Of a stretch of 64,000 nucleotides of DNA, positions 17,060 through 33,851 are shown one piece after another. The first letter of the stretch is position 1. Each line of letters starts with the position of its first letter. The DNA lies in contig NZ_CP175563.1 in the NCBI RefSeq assembly GCF_046097065.1, forward strand, positions 496,001-560,000, written 5' to 3'. The notes beneath the pieces are model-generated. The model did no database searches and was not told the origin of the DNA. It worked only from the letters and a program-made list of their open reading frames with translations. The position numbers and the translations under genes were made by a program. This stretch comes from Syntrophus buswellii (GTDB taxonomy: Bacteria; Desulfobacterota; Syntrophia; Syntrophales; Syntrophaceae).

Positions 17060-17275
17060 ATGGGAAATATAATGATCAAGTTGAAGGGCTATATCGAAAT
17101 TATAAGCCTGTTTTTAAAGGGAGCGAGGGCGGAGCTTAAAAAGGTGACGTGGCCCACGCCGAAGCAGACCTTGGCTTCCACCTCCGTGGTCATTATCGTT
17201 GTCTTCATTGTTTCCACCTTCCTCGGGATCGTAGATTTCGGCCTTACCAAGACGATCAAGCTGGTGTTAGGTTAA
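17060..17275 (+). CDS. secE: Preprotein translocase subunit SecE
   Basis: A 71-residue single-span SecE. The ELKKVTWPTPKQTLAST amphipathic segment is the family signature, followed by one membrane helix (VVIIVVFIVSTFLGIVDF). It clamps SecY (gene at 40310) in the inner membrane. A second ATG at 17072 would trim four residues. NusG follows 6 bases later, as usual. Confidence 0.94.
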   Translation: MGNIMIKLKGYIEIISLFLKGARAELKKVTWPTPKQTLASTSVVIIVVFIVSTFLGIVDFGLTKTIKLVLG

Positions 17276-17281
17276 AATACT

Positions 17282-17812
17282 ATGGCTTTCAAATGGTATG
17301 TCGTGCATACATATTCCGGTTTCGAAAGCAAGGTGAAACAGTCTCTGCAGGAACGGATAGGGGCCGCAGGCATGCAGTCCCGTTTTTCAGACATCCTGAT
17401 TCCCGAAGAGGATGTCGTCGAACTGGTGTCCGGTACGAAAAAGACGTCGAAGCGCAAGTTCTTTCCGGGGTACATTCTTGTAAAGATGGAGCTGGACGAT
17501 GATACGTGGCACCTTGTGAAGGATACTCCGAAGGTGACGGGATTCATCGGAAGCAGGGAGAAACCTTCGCCTATTCCCGACCGGGACGTGGAGCTGCTGA
17601 AAACGAGAATCGACGAAGGGACCTTGAAGCCCAAGCCCAAGTTCAAATTTGAAGTGGGTGACCATGTGACCATCGTGGATGGTCCCTTTACAAATTTCGA
17701 TGGAGTGATCGACGAGGTCAAGGCTGAGAAGGGAAAGTTGAGAGTCATTGTCAGCATCTTCGGTCGACCGACGCCGGTGGAGCTGGATTTTATTCAGGTT
17801 GTTCAGAGCTGA
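17282..17812 (+). CDS. nusG: Transcription termination/antitermination factor NusG
   Basis: A 176-residue protein with an N-terminal NGN domain (WYVVHTYSGFE at the start, FPGYILVKMELDD, TPKVTGFIGS) and a C-terminal KOW domain (FEVGDHVTIVDGPFTNFDGVIDEV). It links RNA polymerase to the ribosome or Rho. It lies in the secE-nusG-rplK order, preceding genes it helps to transcribe. Confidence 0.96.
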   Translation: MAFKWYVVHTYSGFESKVKQSLQERIGAAGMQSRFSDILIPEEDVVELVSGTKKTSKRKFFPGYILVKMELDDDTWHLVKDTPKVTGFIGSREKPSPIPDRDVELLKTRIDEGTLKPKPKFKFEVGDHVTIVDGPFTNFDGVIDEVKAEKGKLRVIVSIFGRPTPVELDFIQVVQS

Positions 17813-17866
17813 TCAGGAAGAAACCGTCCGGACAGCCTCAAGATCATAACGTAAGGTGGTTATATT

Positions 17867-18292
17867 ATGGCCAAGAAAGTCATCGCTAATATCAAACTTC
17901 AACTCAAAGCGGGAAAAGCAACACCATCACCGCCGGTCGGTCCGGCTTTGGGCCAGCATGGCGTTAATATCATGGAATTCTGCAAGGCGTATAACGCTTT
18001 GACGCAAAACCAGGAAGGGACGGTCATCCCCGTGCTGATAACCGTTTATGCGGACCGGTCCTTTACCTTTGTCACAAAAACGCCCCCTGCCTCCGTACTG
18101 CTGAAGCAGGCGGCAAAAATCGCCAAGGGCGCCAGTGACCCGAAGCGGGACAAGGTGGGGACGGTATCGGCACAGCAGGTGCGGGAGATTGCCGATTTGA
18201 AGTACAAGGACTTGAACGCCGTGGACATGGCAGGGGCGATTCGGATCGTCGAAGGGACGGCGAAATCGATGGGGATTGAGATCGCCGATTAA
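17867..18292 (+). CDS. rplK: 50S ribosomal protein L11
   Basis: A 141-residue L11 at the stalk base. It has the proline-rich KATPSPPVGPALGQHGVNIMEFCKAYN signature near the start and the rRNA-binding C-terminal domain (GTVSAQQVREIADLK ... DMAGAIRIVEGTAKSMGI). The following spacer before rplA is unusually long (144 bases) and folds into alternative stems. Confidence 0.97.
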   Translation: MAKKVIANIKLQLKAGKATPSPPVGPALGQHGVNIMEFCKAYNALTQNQEGTVIPVLITVYADRSFTFVTKTPPASVLLKQAAKIAKGASDPKRDKVGTVSAQQVREIADLKYKDLNAVDMAGAIRIVEGTAKSMGIEIAD

Positions 18293-18318
18293 GCTGCGGG
18301 CCATGCCATCTGCGGTTG

Positions 18319-18386
18319 CCTGAAGTGTTTTTCAGGGAAGACGGAAAGATCGATTCTATAAAAAAACCAGCTGAGACCCTGAAAAA
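18319..18386 (+). promoter_or_regulatory. Alternative RNA stems in the rplK-rplA spacer
   Basis: CCTGAA (18319-18324) can pair with TTCAGG (18331-18336) in a compact hairpin. TTTTTCAGGG (18328-18337) can instead pair perfectly with CCCTGAAAAA (18377-18386). The two stems share bases and exclude each other, which is the layout of an attenuator or a ligand-controlled switch. L1 autoregulation is a possible context but is not shown by sequence alone. Confidence 0.4.
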
Positions 18387-18436
18387 GAGGATGCTGTCCG
18401 TCACGACGGGTCGAAACTGTACATTGAGGTTGAATC

Positions 18437-19135
18437 ATGCCAAAAAGGGGAAAGACATATCTAGCTGCGAAAGAGAAGGTAGAGGCGGGACACCGCTATA
18501 CGCTTTCCGAAGCCCTGGAACTTGTAACGAGTTCTGCAAGGGGGAAGTTTGACGAAACGGTCGAGGCCGCTGTCCGCCTCGGTGTGAACCCGGCCCATGC
18601 GGATCAGATGGTCCGGGGCAGCGTCGTTCTGCCGAACGGATTGGGGAAATCGGTGCGGGTTCTGGTTTTTGCGAAGGGCGAGAAGGAAAAGGAAGCCATG
18701 GACGCGGGAGCCGACTACACCGGATCCGATGAATACATCGAAAAGATCAAGGGGGGATGGCTTGAATTCGACCGTGTGATCGCAACACCCGATATGATGG
18801 GGAATGTCGGTAAGCTCGGGAAGATTCTCGGCCCCCGGGGATTGATGCCTAATCCGAAAGTGGGGACGGTGACCTTCGATGTCGCCCAGGCCGTCAGGGA
18901 TGTCAAAGCGGGTAAAGTCGAATTCCGGGTGGAGAAGGCAGGAATCGTCCACAGCCCGGTGGGAAAAGTATCCTTTGGCCCGGAGAAGCTGATGGAAAAC
19001 ATTCAGGCTCTCATGGAAATGATCGTCAAGTTGAAACCCGCCACCAGCAAGGGAACCTATATCAAAGGGGTTGCGGTTTCCTCGACGATGGGACCCGGGG
19101 TGAGGGTCGATCCGCTGGATTTGAGAAATCTTTAA
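18437..19135 (+). CDS. rplA: 50S ribosomal protein L1
   Basis: A 232-residue two-domain L1. Motifs include YTLSEALELV, FDETVEAAVRLGVNP near the start, GSVVLPNGLGK, and LGPRGLMPNPKVGTV in the middle, the most conserved stretch of the family. The protein binds 23S rRNA at the E-site stalk and usually represses its own operon. Confidence 0.97.
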   Translation: MPKRGKTYLAAKEKVEAGHRYTLSEALELVTSSARGKFDETVEAAVRLGVNPAHADQMVRGSVVLPNGLGKSVRVLVFAKGEKEKEAMDAGADYTGSDEYIEKIKGGWLEFDRVIATPDMMGNVGKLGKILGPRGLMPNPKVGTVTFDVAQAVRDVKAGKVEFRVEKAGIVHSPVGKVSFGPEKLMENIQALMEMIVKLKPATSKGTYIKGVAVSSTMGPGVRVDPLDLRNL

Positions 19136-19205
19136 GAATTCAAATTACTTCTGTTTTAATCAGTTCAAGGCAGATGTGAAATCATACCACTAAATAGAGA
19201 AATCT

Positions 19206-19427
19206 GAGACAGCAGGTACAGGGTTTAAACGATGCGCGCATCGGCCTGCCGAGATAGCTATTGAGTGAAGCAGAGTCATGCTTCAGTGCCATAAGTTTGT
19301 GTGTATGTTCCTGTGTGCTGCTCAGTTCTCCTATTTTTTTAATTCCTTAGTAACAGGTTCTGATTTCCCGGGAAGATAATTTATTCCGCCATGCCCATCG
19401 CGTGGCGGGCGAGAAAGGAGGTTAAGG
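19206..19427 (+). promoter_or_regulatory. Structured leader before rplJ (probable L10 autoregulatory leader)
   Basis: The 292-base non-coding spacer before rplJ holds several stems. GCAGG (19212-19216) pairs with CCTGC (19245-19249) around a perfect palindrome CGATGCGCGCATCG (19230-19243). A separate hairpin TGAAGCA/TGCTTCA lies at 19266-19285, and a seven-T run follows at about 19334. L10-L12 binding to such a leader controls rplJ-rplL in most bacteria. The general layout fits, but I did not fold it computationally. Confidence 0.5.
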
Positions 19428-19952
19428 TTGGATCGGAGAACGAAAGAGCAGGTTGCCGTTGAGCTCCACCAGAAGGTCAAGTCATTCAAGCTGGCCGTTT
19501 TGGCAAACTTCAGAGGAATCGATGTCGCCAAGATGACAGCCCTGCGAAATGACCTGCGGAAGTCTAACACGGAGTTGAAAGTTGTAAAAAACACCCTTTT
19601 GAACATCGCGTCACGGGATACTTCCCTTGAGGCATTGCAGGACCATTTCAAAGGGCCGTTGGCTTTGATTCTCAGTTATGGCGATCCCGTGGAGCCGAGT
19701 AAGATTCTGTCTGATTTCGCGAAGAAGAATGCAGAATTGGAGCTTAAAGTCGGCATGTTGGGCGATAAGGTCATTACGATTGAGCAGTTGAAGGCGTTGG
19801 CGGAACTACCCAGCAGGGAGATTCTGCTTGCCAAGATGCTTTCTGTAATGGTGGGCGTTCAGACGCAGCTGGTCAATGTACTCAGCGCTGTGCCGCGAGG
19901 GTTTGTCCGGGTGCTGGATGGATATCGAGCTAAAAAGGAAGAGGGCAATTAA
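19428..19952 (+). CDS. rplJ: 50S ribosomal protein L10
   Basis: A 174-residue L10, the anchor for L7/L12 dimers. The N-terminal rRNA-binding region contains FKLAVLANFRGIDVAKMTALRNDLRK and the VVKNTLL motif, followed by the C-terminal helix that carries L12. The start is TTG, eight bases after AAGGAGG at 19416-19422. No useful ATG is near. Confidence 0.95.
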   Translation: MDRRTKEQVAVELHQKVKSFKLAVLANFRGIDVAKMTALRNDLRKSNTELKVVKNTLLNIASRDTSLEALQDHFKGPLALILSYGDPVEPSKILSDFAKKNAELELKVGMLGDKVITIEQLKALAELPSREILLAKMLSVMVGVQTQLVNVLSAVPRGFVRVLDGYRAKKEEGN

Positions 19953-20003
19953 AGGCCCATTCCTTGAGGAACATTAAACAAAACACACAGGAAGGGATAG
20001 AAA

Positions 20004-20387
20004 ATGGCGGATATTACAAAAGAAGATGTTGTGAAATTCATTGAAGGGATGACCGTTCTGGAACTGTCCGAGCTGGTCAAGGAACTGGAAGAGAGATTCG
20101 GTGTGTCGGCGGCGGCCCCTGTAGCGGTTGCCGCGGTTGCGGGCCCGGCGGAGGCGGCGGCGCCAGCCGAAGAAAAGACGGAATTCGATGCGATCCTGAC
20201 GGGATTCGGCGATCAGAAAATCCAGGTCATCAAGGTTGTCCGGGCCATCACGGGCCTTGGCCTGAAAGAGGCGAAAGACCTGGTGGAAGGTGTACCAAAA
20301 CCCATCAAGGAAGCGGTATCCAAGGATGAGGCCGCTGACATCAAGAAGAAGATTGAAGAAGTCGGCGGGACCGTCGAAGTTAAATAA
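20004..20387 (+). CDS. rplL: 50S ribosomal protein L7/L12
   Basis: A 127-residue stalk protein. It has an N-terminal dimerisation domain (MTVLELSELVKELEERFGVS), an Ala/Pro/Gly-rich hinge (residues about 35-58) and the C-terminal factor-binding domain with KIQVIKVVRAITGLGLKEAKDLVEG. It binds EF-Tu and EF-G on the ribosome. Confidence 0.97.
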   Translation: MADITKEDVVKFIEGMTVLELSELVKELEERFGVSAAAPVAVAAVAGPAEAAAPAEEKTEFDAILTGFGDQKIQVIKVVRAITGLGLKEAKDLVEGVPKPIKEAVSKDEAADIKKKIEEVGGTVEVK

Positions 20388-20400
20388 TTGAATATAACAA

Positions 20401-20419
20401 GGGCACAGTCATTGTGCCC
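20401..20419 (+). promoter_or_regulatory. Hairpin in the rplL-rpoB junction
   Basis: GGGCACA (20401-20407) and TGTGCCC (20413-20419) form a perfect 7-base-pair stem with a five-base loop. No T run follows. It sits where other bacteria have an attenuator or RNase III site that lowers rpoBC expression relative to rplJL. It also buries a GTG (20414) that could be taken as the rpoB start. Confidence 0.5.
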
Positions 20420-20440
20420 GAACTATTATTTAGGAATGCC

Positions 20441-24532
<4,092 letters not shown>

Positions 24533-24586
24533 TAAAGGCCTCCTTCATCGCCGACATCGAGTTACATATAACCGGGAGTAAAAACT

Positions 24587-28732
<4,146 letters not shown>

Positions 28733-28795
28733 TAGTTAACCAAACTTTTCTTAGTCAAATTATTTTTGCTTGAAGTACAGTTTACTGGAGGGGTA

Positions 28796-29167
28796 ATGCC
28801 TACGATTAATCAGTTGGTTCGCAATGGGAGATTGCGGGCTGCAAAAAAAGCATCAACGCCGGCTCTGGCAGGGTCTCCGCAGAGGCGCGGGGTATGTGTC
28901 CGGGTATACACGTCGACACCCAAAAAGCCCAATTCCGCGTTGAGGAAAGTGGCCAGGGTCCGCCTGACCAGCGGCTATGAAGTGACTTCTTACATCCCGG
29001 GGATCGGCCATAACCTTCAGGAGCATTCCGTCGTGCTGGTTCGCGGTGGGCGTGTCAAAGATCTTCCCGGTGTGAGATATCATATTGTCCGCGGGACCCT
29101 TGACGCGGTCGGCGTTCAGGACAGAAAACAGGGGAGATCAAAATACGGGGCTAAAAAGCCAAGTTAG
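28796..29167 (+). CDS. rpsL: 30S ribosomal protein S12
   Basis: A 123-residue decoding-centre protein. The ATG follows GGAGGGG; a longer frame to 28766 is not needed. The TPKKPNSALRKVARVRL loop and the RVKDLPGVRYH loop are intact. The Asp in KDLPG is the residue RimO methylthiolates, and rimO is in this window at 126-1490. Confidence 0.97.
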   Translation: MPTINQLVRNGRLRAAKKASTPALAGSPQRRGVCVRVYTSTPKKPNSALRKVARVRLTSGYEVTSYIPGIGHNLQEHSVVLVRGGRVKDLPGVRYHIVRGTLDAVGVQDRKQGRSKYGAKKPS

Positions 29168-29182
29168 AACGGGGTTCTGATT

Positions 29183-29653
29183 ATGCCAAGAAGAAGAGAG
29201 ATTGCGAAAAGGGTGATCCTGCCGGATCCGAAATACAAGAATGTCCTCGTGGCAAAGTTCGTCAACAACCTTCTGAAGAAGGGGAAGAAGAGCGTTGCCG
29301 AGTCCATCCTTTACGGTGCTTTTGATATCATCGAGAAAAAGGCGAAGGAATCCCCCGTGGAGCTGTTTGAAAGGGCCGTCAACAATGTGAAACCCGTCAT
29401 TGAAGTCAAGTCGCGGCGGGTGGGAGGATCGACGTATCAGGTCCCCACAGAGGTGGCGTCATCGCGAAGAGTTGCCCTTGCCATCCGCTGGATCATCTCC
29501 AACGCGACCGACCGGTCTGAAAAAACGATGAGGGAAAAACTGGCCGGTGAATTTATGGATGCAGCCAATAACCGGGGCGGGTCAATCAAAAAGAGAGAAA
29601 GCGTGCATAAAATGGCAGAGGCGAATAAGGCTTTTGCCCACTACCGCTTCTAG
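29183..29653 (+). CDS. rpsG: 30S ribosomal protein S7
   Basis: A 156-residue head protein of the small subunit, opening MPRRREIAKRVILPDPKY, with GGSTYQVPTEV and the long helical C-terminus. rpsL-rpsG order is standard. The usual next gene, fusA, is absent; a hairpin and tuf follow. Confidence 0.97.
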   Translation: MPRRREIAKRVILPDPKYKNVLVAKFVNNLLKKGKKSVAESILYGAFDIIEKKAKESPVELFERAVNNVKPVIEVKSRRVGGSTYQVPTEVASSRRVALAIRWIISNATDRSEKTMREKLAGEFMDAANNRGGSIKKRESVHKMAEANKAFAHYRF

Positions 29654-29663
29654 ATATTTGCAG

Positions 29664-29685
29664 AAGGCTGATGTCGATCAGCCTT
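29664..29685 (+). terminator. Strong hairpin between rpsG and tuf
   Basis: AAGGCTGAT (29664-29672) pairs perfectly with ATCAGCCTT (29677-29685) around a GTCG tetraloop, followed by TCGTTG. The nine-base stem is stable but the T tract is interrupted. It could be a partial terminator or processing site that sets the ratio of tuf to rpsLG, in the position normally occupied by fusA. Confidence 0.45.
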
Positions 29686-29795
29686 TCGTTGATGCAGGAA
29701 CCGGAAAACATCTTTGGGCTTCGCAGCAGGCGGGACCTGAAGGATCAAGGATGATACTTATTCAAGAGAATTATAAAGATTAAGGAGGTCGGAGG

Positions 29796-30989
29796 ATGGC
29801 TAAGAAGAAATTTGAAAGGACAAAGCCGCACTTGAATATTGGAACCATTGGACATGTCGATCACGGAAAAACCACTTTGACGGCAGCGATCACAAAGTGG
29901 CTTGCAAAAGAAGGCTTAGCCGAATTCCGGGCCTTTGATTCCATCGACAATGCGCCGGAAGAAAAAGAAAGAGGCGTTACGATCAACATCTCCCATGTGG
30001 AATATCAGACGGACAAACGCCACTACGCCCATGTGGACTGTCCGGGGCACGCCGACTATATCAAGAACATGATTTCCGGTGCGGCTCACATGGACGGGAC
30101 GATTCTCGTGGTTGCCGCTTCAGACGGCCCCATGCCGCAGACCCGTGAACATATCCTTCTTGCAAGGCAGGTGCAGGTTCCCTACATCGTGGTTTACATG
30201 AACAAGGTAGACCTCGTCGATGACCCGGAGCTTCTTGATCTCGTTGAGCTGGAGTTGAGGGAACTGCTGAACGAATATGAATTTCCCGGAGATGACATTC
30301 CCATTATCCGAGGGTCGGCGCTGAAGGCCCTGGAAAGCGAAAGTGCGGAAGATCCCGACGTGAAATCCATCTATGAACTGATGGACGCCGTCGATAATTA
30401 TATCCCTGAGCCGGAACGCGCTCTGGATAAACCATTTCTCATGCCTGTCGGGGATGTCTTTACCATTTCCGGTCGTGGAACCGTTGTCACGGGAAGAGTG
30501 GACCGGGGAATCGTCAAAACCGGTGAGGAAGTTGAAATCGTCGGGATCCGTACGACACAGAAGACCGTTTGCACAGGCGTGGAGATGTTCCGCAAGACCC
30601 TGGATGAGGGAAGAGCCGGTGACGATGTCGGCTTGCTGCTGCGCGGCATCAAGCGGGAGGATGTTGAAAGAGGCCAGGTTGTCGCCAAACCGGGTTCCAT
30701 TACCCCGCATACGAAGTTCATGGCTCAGGTGTACGTTCTGACCAAGGAGGAAGGCGGTCGGCATACCCCGTTCTTCACAGGCTATCGTCCGCAGTTCTAT
30801 TTCAGGACCACCGATGTGACCGGTGTGGCGAAGCTCCCTGAGGGTGTCGAGATGGTTATGCCTGGCGACAATGTGGAGATGGAAGTGACCCTGATCACGC
30901 CTATTGCCATGGAAGAGCAGCTGCGGTTTGCCATCCGGGAGGGTGGAAGAACCGTCGGTGCCGGCGTTGTCAGTAAGGTCATTGAATAA
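29796..30989 (+). CDS. tuf: Elongation factor Tu
   Basis: A 397-residue GTPase delivering aminoacyl-tRNA to the ribosome. G1 is GHVDHGKT at 19-26, followed by RGVTIN (switch I), DCPGHADY (switch II) and NKVD. Domains II and III are complete to GAGVVSKVIE. A strong AAGGAGG-type site precedes the ATG. It stands in the str operon but directly after rpsG, with no fusA. It is the only tuf in this window. Confidence 0.97.
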   Translation: MAKKKFERTKPHLNIGTIGHVDHGKTTLTAAITKWLAKEGLAEFRAFDSIDNAPEEKERGVTINISHVEYQTDKRHYAHVDCPGHADYIKNMISGAAHMDGTILVVAASDGPMPQTREHILLARQVQVPYIVVYMNKVDLVDDPELLDLVELELRELLNEYEFPGDDIPIIRGSALKALESESAEDPDVKSIYELMDAVDNYIPEPERALDKPFLMPVGDVFTISGRGTVVTGRVDRGIVKTGEEVEIVGIRTTQKTVCTGVEMFRKTLDEGRAGDDVGLLLRGIKREDVERGQVVAKPGSITPHTKFMAQVYVLTKEEGGRHTPFFTGYRPQFYFRTTDVTGVAKLPEGVEMVMPGDNVEMEVTLITPIAMEEQLRFAIREGGRTVGAGVVSKVIE

Positions 30990-31034
30990 GCAATTGAATG
31001 AAATACTTGATGAGATATTGGGTCGAACGAGGAC

Positions 31035-31343
31035 ATGAAAGATCAGAAAATTAGGATTCGTCTAAGAGCGTACGATTATAAATTACTTGATCGTTCGGTA
31101 GAGGAGATTGTGGAGACAGCGAGGCGTACAGGCGCTCGAGTGGCGGGCCCTGTGCCGCTTCCGACGGAGATCAACAAGTACTGTGTGAATCGTTCCCCGC
31201 ATGTCGACAAGAAATCAAGAGAGCAGTTTGAGATAAGAACGCACAAACGATTGATTGACATTATAGAGCCAACGCAATCAACGGTGGATGCCTTGATGAA
31301 ACTGGATTTGTCGGCTGGCGTAGATGTGGAAATAAAGGCTTAG
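31035..31343 (+). CDS. rpsJ: 30S ribosomal protein S10
   Basis: A 102-residue S10 (also NusE). It has RIRLRAYDYKLLDRSVEEIVETA at the start and the NKYCVNRSPHVDKKSREQFEIRTHKR loop. First gene of the S10 block. It is followed by a 101-base spacer before rplC with no clear gene. Confidence 0.97.
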   Translation: MKDQKIRIRLRAYDYKLLDRSVEEIVETARRTGARVAGPVPLPTEINKYCVNRSPHVDKKSREQFEIRTHKRLIDIIEPTQSTVDALMKLDLSAGVDVEIKA

Positions 31344-31444
31344 ATTCCAAGCAGGCGGTGGACGGGACTCTCCGGACAGGCGGTATCGTTGGTAGTCGGG
31401 CAACAAACGTTTAAAAAATACACGTAGATGATAAAGTGGATCTG

Positions 31445-32074
31445 ATGAAAAAGATGATCATTGGCAGAAAAATCGGGATGATGCAGGTATTTGCCGAGGA
31501 TGGGGCTGCCGTTCCGGTGACGGTCGTTGAAGTTGAACCATCGGTGGTTACTCAGAAAAAAACGGTCGATACAGACGGGTATGACGCGGTTCAACTTGGT
31601 TATGGCAGAATGAAGCAGAACAAGGTGACGAAGCCGTTACAGGGTCATTTTAACAAGGCGAACAAGGGATATTTCCGCGTCTTGAAGGAAATGCGTTCAG
31701 ACTCGATCGATGACTATGAATTGGGTCAGGAAATTACGGTGGAGGCGTTCAGCGTCGGCGAGAGCGTGGATATAACGGGAACAACCAAGGGAAAAGGGTT
31801 CGCCGGGGTCATCAAACGCCACGGTTTTGGTGGAGGAAGGGCGACGCATGGGTCGATGTTTCATCGGGCCCCTGGATCCATAGGCGCCAGCGCGTACCCG
31901 TCGCGGGTTCTTAAAGGCAAAAAGCTGCCCGGGCAAATGGGCAACAAGCAGAAGACGGTGAAGAATCTTATGATCTGGAGCATCCGCTCTGAAAAGAACC
32001 TGATCATGATCAAAGGAGCCGTGCCCGGTGCGCGAAACGGCTATCTATTCATAAAACAGTCTGCAAAGGCGTGA
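31445..32074 (+). CDS. rplC: 50S ribosomal protein L3
   Basis: A 209-residue L3 with IIGRKIGMMQVF at the start and the conserved GTTKGKGFAGVIKRHGF(G)GG loop reaching the peptidyl-transferase centre. A GTG at 31436 could add three residues, but MKKMIIGRKIGM from the ATG matches the usual N-terminus better. Confidence 0.96.
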   Translation: MKKMIIGRKIGMMQVFAEDGAAVPVTVVEVEPSVVTQKKTVDTDGYDAVQLGYGRMKQNKVTKPLQGHFNKANKGYFRVLKEMRSDSIDDYELGQEITVEAFSVGESVDITGTTKGKGFAGVIKRHGFGGGRATHGSMFHRAPGSIGASAYPSRVLKGKKLPGQMGNKQKTVKNLMIWSIRSEKNLIMIKGAVPGARNGYLFIKQSAKA

Positions 32075-32101
32075 ATGTTTGCTATTTGAGGGGAATTGAA
32101 G

Positions 32102-32725
32102 ATGTTGGTTGCTGAAGTATTTGACATAAGTAAAAATAAAGTGTCTGAGATCGAGCTTGATGATGCCGTGTTTGGTGCCGAAGTTAATGATGCGGTGATT
32201 TATGACGTGGTGAGAATGCAGATGGCGTCACGGCGCTTGGGTACGGCAGCGACCAAAGGTAGAAGTGATGTGAGTGGTGGCGGTAAGAAGCCTTGGCGGC
32301 AAAAGGGTACCGGGCGGGCGCGGGCGGGAACGAGCCGGTCACCCATCTGGCGGGGCGGAGGAATCGTCTTCGGGCCATTGCCGAGAGAATATAAGCATAA
32401 AGTTTCCAAGAAGGTGCGAAAGAGTGCGTTGCGGTCCGTACTGACCATGAAGTATCAGGGGCAGAAGCTGGTCGTCCTGAAGGAGTTCCCGCTGGAAGAG
32501 ATAAAGACCAAGAAGTTTCAGGAAGTCGTTGATCGGTTTGGATTGAGGAAAGCCTTGTTTGTAACGGACGAGCGCAATGAGGTCCTGGAAAAATCTTCCA
32601 GAAATATAGAAGGGATCAAGATGATAAGGTCCGAAGGCATTAATGTTTATGATGTCCTGAATCATGAGCACCTTGTCATTCTGGAGCCGGCAGTCAAGAA
32701 ATTGGAAGGGGCGCTGCTGTCATGA
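32102..32725 (+). CDS. rplD: 50S ribosomal protein L4
   Basis: A 207-residue L4. The exit-tunnel loop KPWRQKGTGRARAGTSRSPIWRGGG is intact. ATG at 32102 is eight bases from GAGGGG; the frame also has a TTG at 32096, too close to the ribosome site. Its stop overlaps rplW as ATGA. Confidence 0.96.
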   Translation: MLVAEVFDISKNKVSEIELDDAVFGAEVNDAVIYDVVRMQMASRRLGTAATKGRSDVSGGGKKPWRQKGTGRARAGTSRSPIWRGGGIVFGPLPREYKHKVSKKVRKSALRSVLTMKYQGQKLVVLKEFPLEEIKTKKFQEVVDRFGLRKALFVTDERNEVLEKSSRNIEGIKMIRSEGINVYDVLNHEHLVILEPAVKKLEGALLS

Positions 32726-33009
32726 TGGAAATGCATTCGATTATTAAGAGAATGTTGGTTACTGAAAAAAGCACCATCGAAAAGGAAGAAAAAAATAAGT
32801 ATTTCTTTGAAGTGGATCCCAGGGCGAACAAGATAGAGATTCGCAGGGCCGCGGAGAAACTTCTGAAGGTGGTCGTTGATGACGTGCATGTCATAAATGT
32901 TAAGGGCAAGAAGAAAAGAATGGGCCGGACGATGGGGAAGAGAAAAGACTGGAAAAAGGCGGTCGTAACGCTTGCCCCGGGAAATTCGATTGACATATAC
33001 GGTGTATAG
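32722..33009 (+). CDS. rplW: 50S ribosomal protein L23
   Basis: A 95-residue L23 at the tunnel exit, where SRP and trigger factor dock. IIKRMLVTEKST is the N-terminal signature, with FEVDPRANKIEIRRAAEKLL and the basic GKKKRMGRTMGKRKDWKKA loop. Start ATG overlaps the rplD stop. Confidence 0.96.
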   Translation: MMEMHSIIKRMLVTEKSTIEKEEKNKYFFEVDPRANKIEIRRAAEKLLKVVVDDVHVINVKGKKKRMGRTMGKRKDWKKAVVTLAPGNSIDIYGV

Positions 33010-33026
33010 AGAAGGGATAGAGACGG

Positions 33027-33848
33027 ATGGCGATCAGAAAATATAAACCAACCTCACCAGGGAGAAGATATCAGACCTGCTCGACGTTTGAAGAGATTAC
33101 ATCGGATTCACCGCAAAAGAGTCTTCTGAAAACAATTAAAAAGACAGGCGGTCGAAACAATTTAGGACGAATAACGAGCAGACACGTTGGTGGCGGGCAT
33201 AAGCGGCGCTATCGATTCGTCGATTTCAAACGGGAAAAGCTGGATGTGCCCGGCAGAATCGCGTCGATAGAGTATGATCCGAACCGGTCCGCCAGGATCG
33301 CCTTGGTCAACTACGAAGATGGAGAAAAGCGCTATATTCTTGCCCCGGCAAAAGTCGAACTTGGAGAAAAGGTTTTAAGCGGCGAGAAGGCGGATATAAA
33401 AGCAGGCAATGCCCTGCCCTTGAAAAACATTCCCCTTGGATCTCTTATCCACAACATAGAATTGAAGGTGGGGAAGGGCGGTCAGCTCATAAGAAGCGCC
33501 GGAACGTATGGGCAGTTAATGGCGAAAGAAGGAAATTACGCTCAAGTAAGACTGCCCTCGGGTGAAGTGAGAAAAATCTTCATCAATTGCCGTGCCACCA
33601 TTGGTCAGGTCGGAAACAACGATCATGAAAATATCAGCATCGGAAAAGCGGGACGGACACGATGGAGCGGTAAAAGACCCAAGGTCCGGGGTGTGGTCAT
33701 GAATCCGGTTGATCATCCGATGGGTGGCGGTGAAGGAAGGTCTTCCGGGGGAAGGCATCCGTGCACTCCCTGGGGCATACCAACAAAGGGGCATAAAACG
33801 CGAACCAATAAGGATACAGATAAATACATCGTAAAGAGAAGGGGATAG
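33027..33848 (+). CDS. rplB: 50S ribosomal protein L2
   Basis: A 273-residue L2, needed for subunit joining. It has YKPTSPGRRYQ at the start, RNNLGRITSRHVGGGHKRRYR, and the C-terminal NPVDHPMGGGEGRSSGGRHP loop containing the essential histidine. Confidence 0.97.
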   Translation: MAIRKYKPTSPGRRYQTCSTFEEITSDSPQKSLLKTIKKTGGRNNLGRITSRHVGGGHKRRYRFVDFKREKLDVPGRIASIEYDPNRSARIALVNYEDGEKRYILAPAKVELGEKVLSGEKADIKAGNALPLKNIPLGSLIHNIELKVGKGGQLIRSAGTYGQLMAKEGNYAQVRLPSGEVRKIFINCRATIGQVGNNDHENISIGKAGRTRWSGKRPKVRGVVMNPVDHPMGGGEGRSSGGRHPCTPWGIPTKGHKTRTNKDTDKYIVKRRG

Positions 33849-33851
33849 GCA

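Noticed and set aside
31344..31444. Hairpin-like inverted sequence between rpsJ and rplC as a possible L4 leader
   Set aside because: Only partial stems can be drawn and the S10-type leader is expected before rpsJ, not after it.
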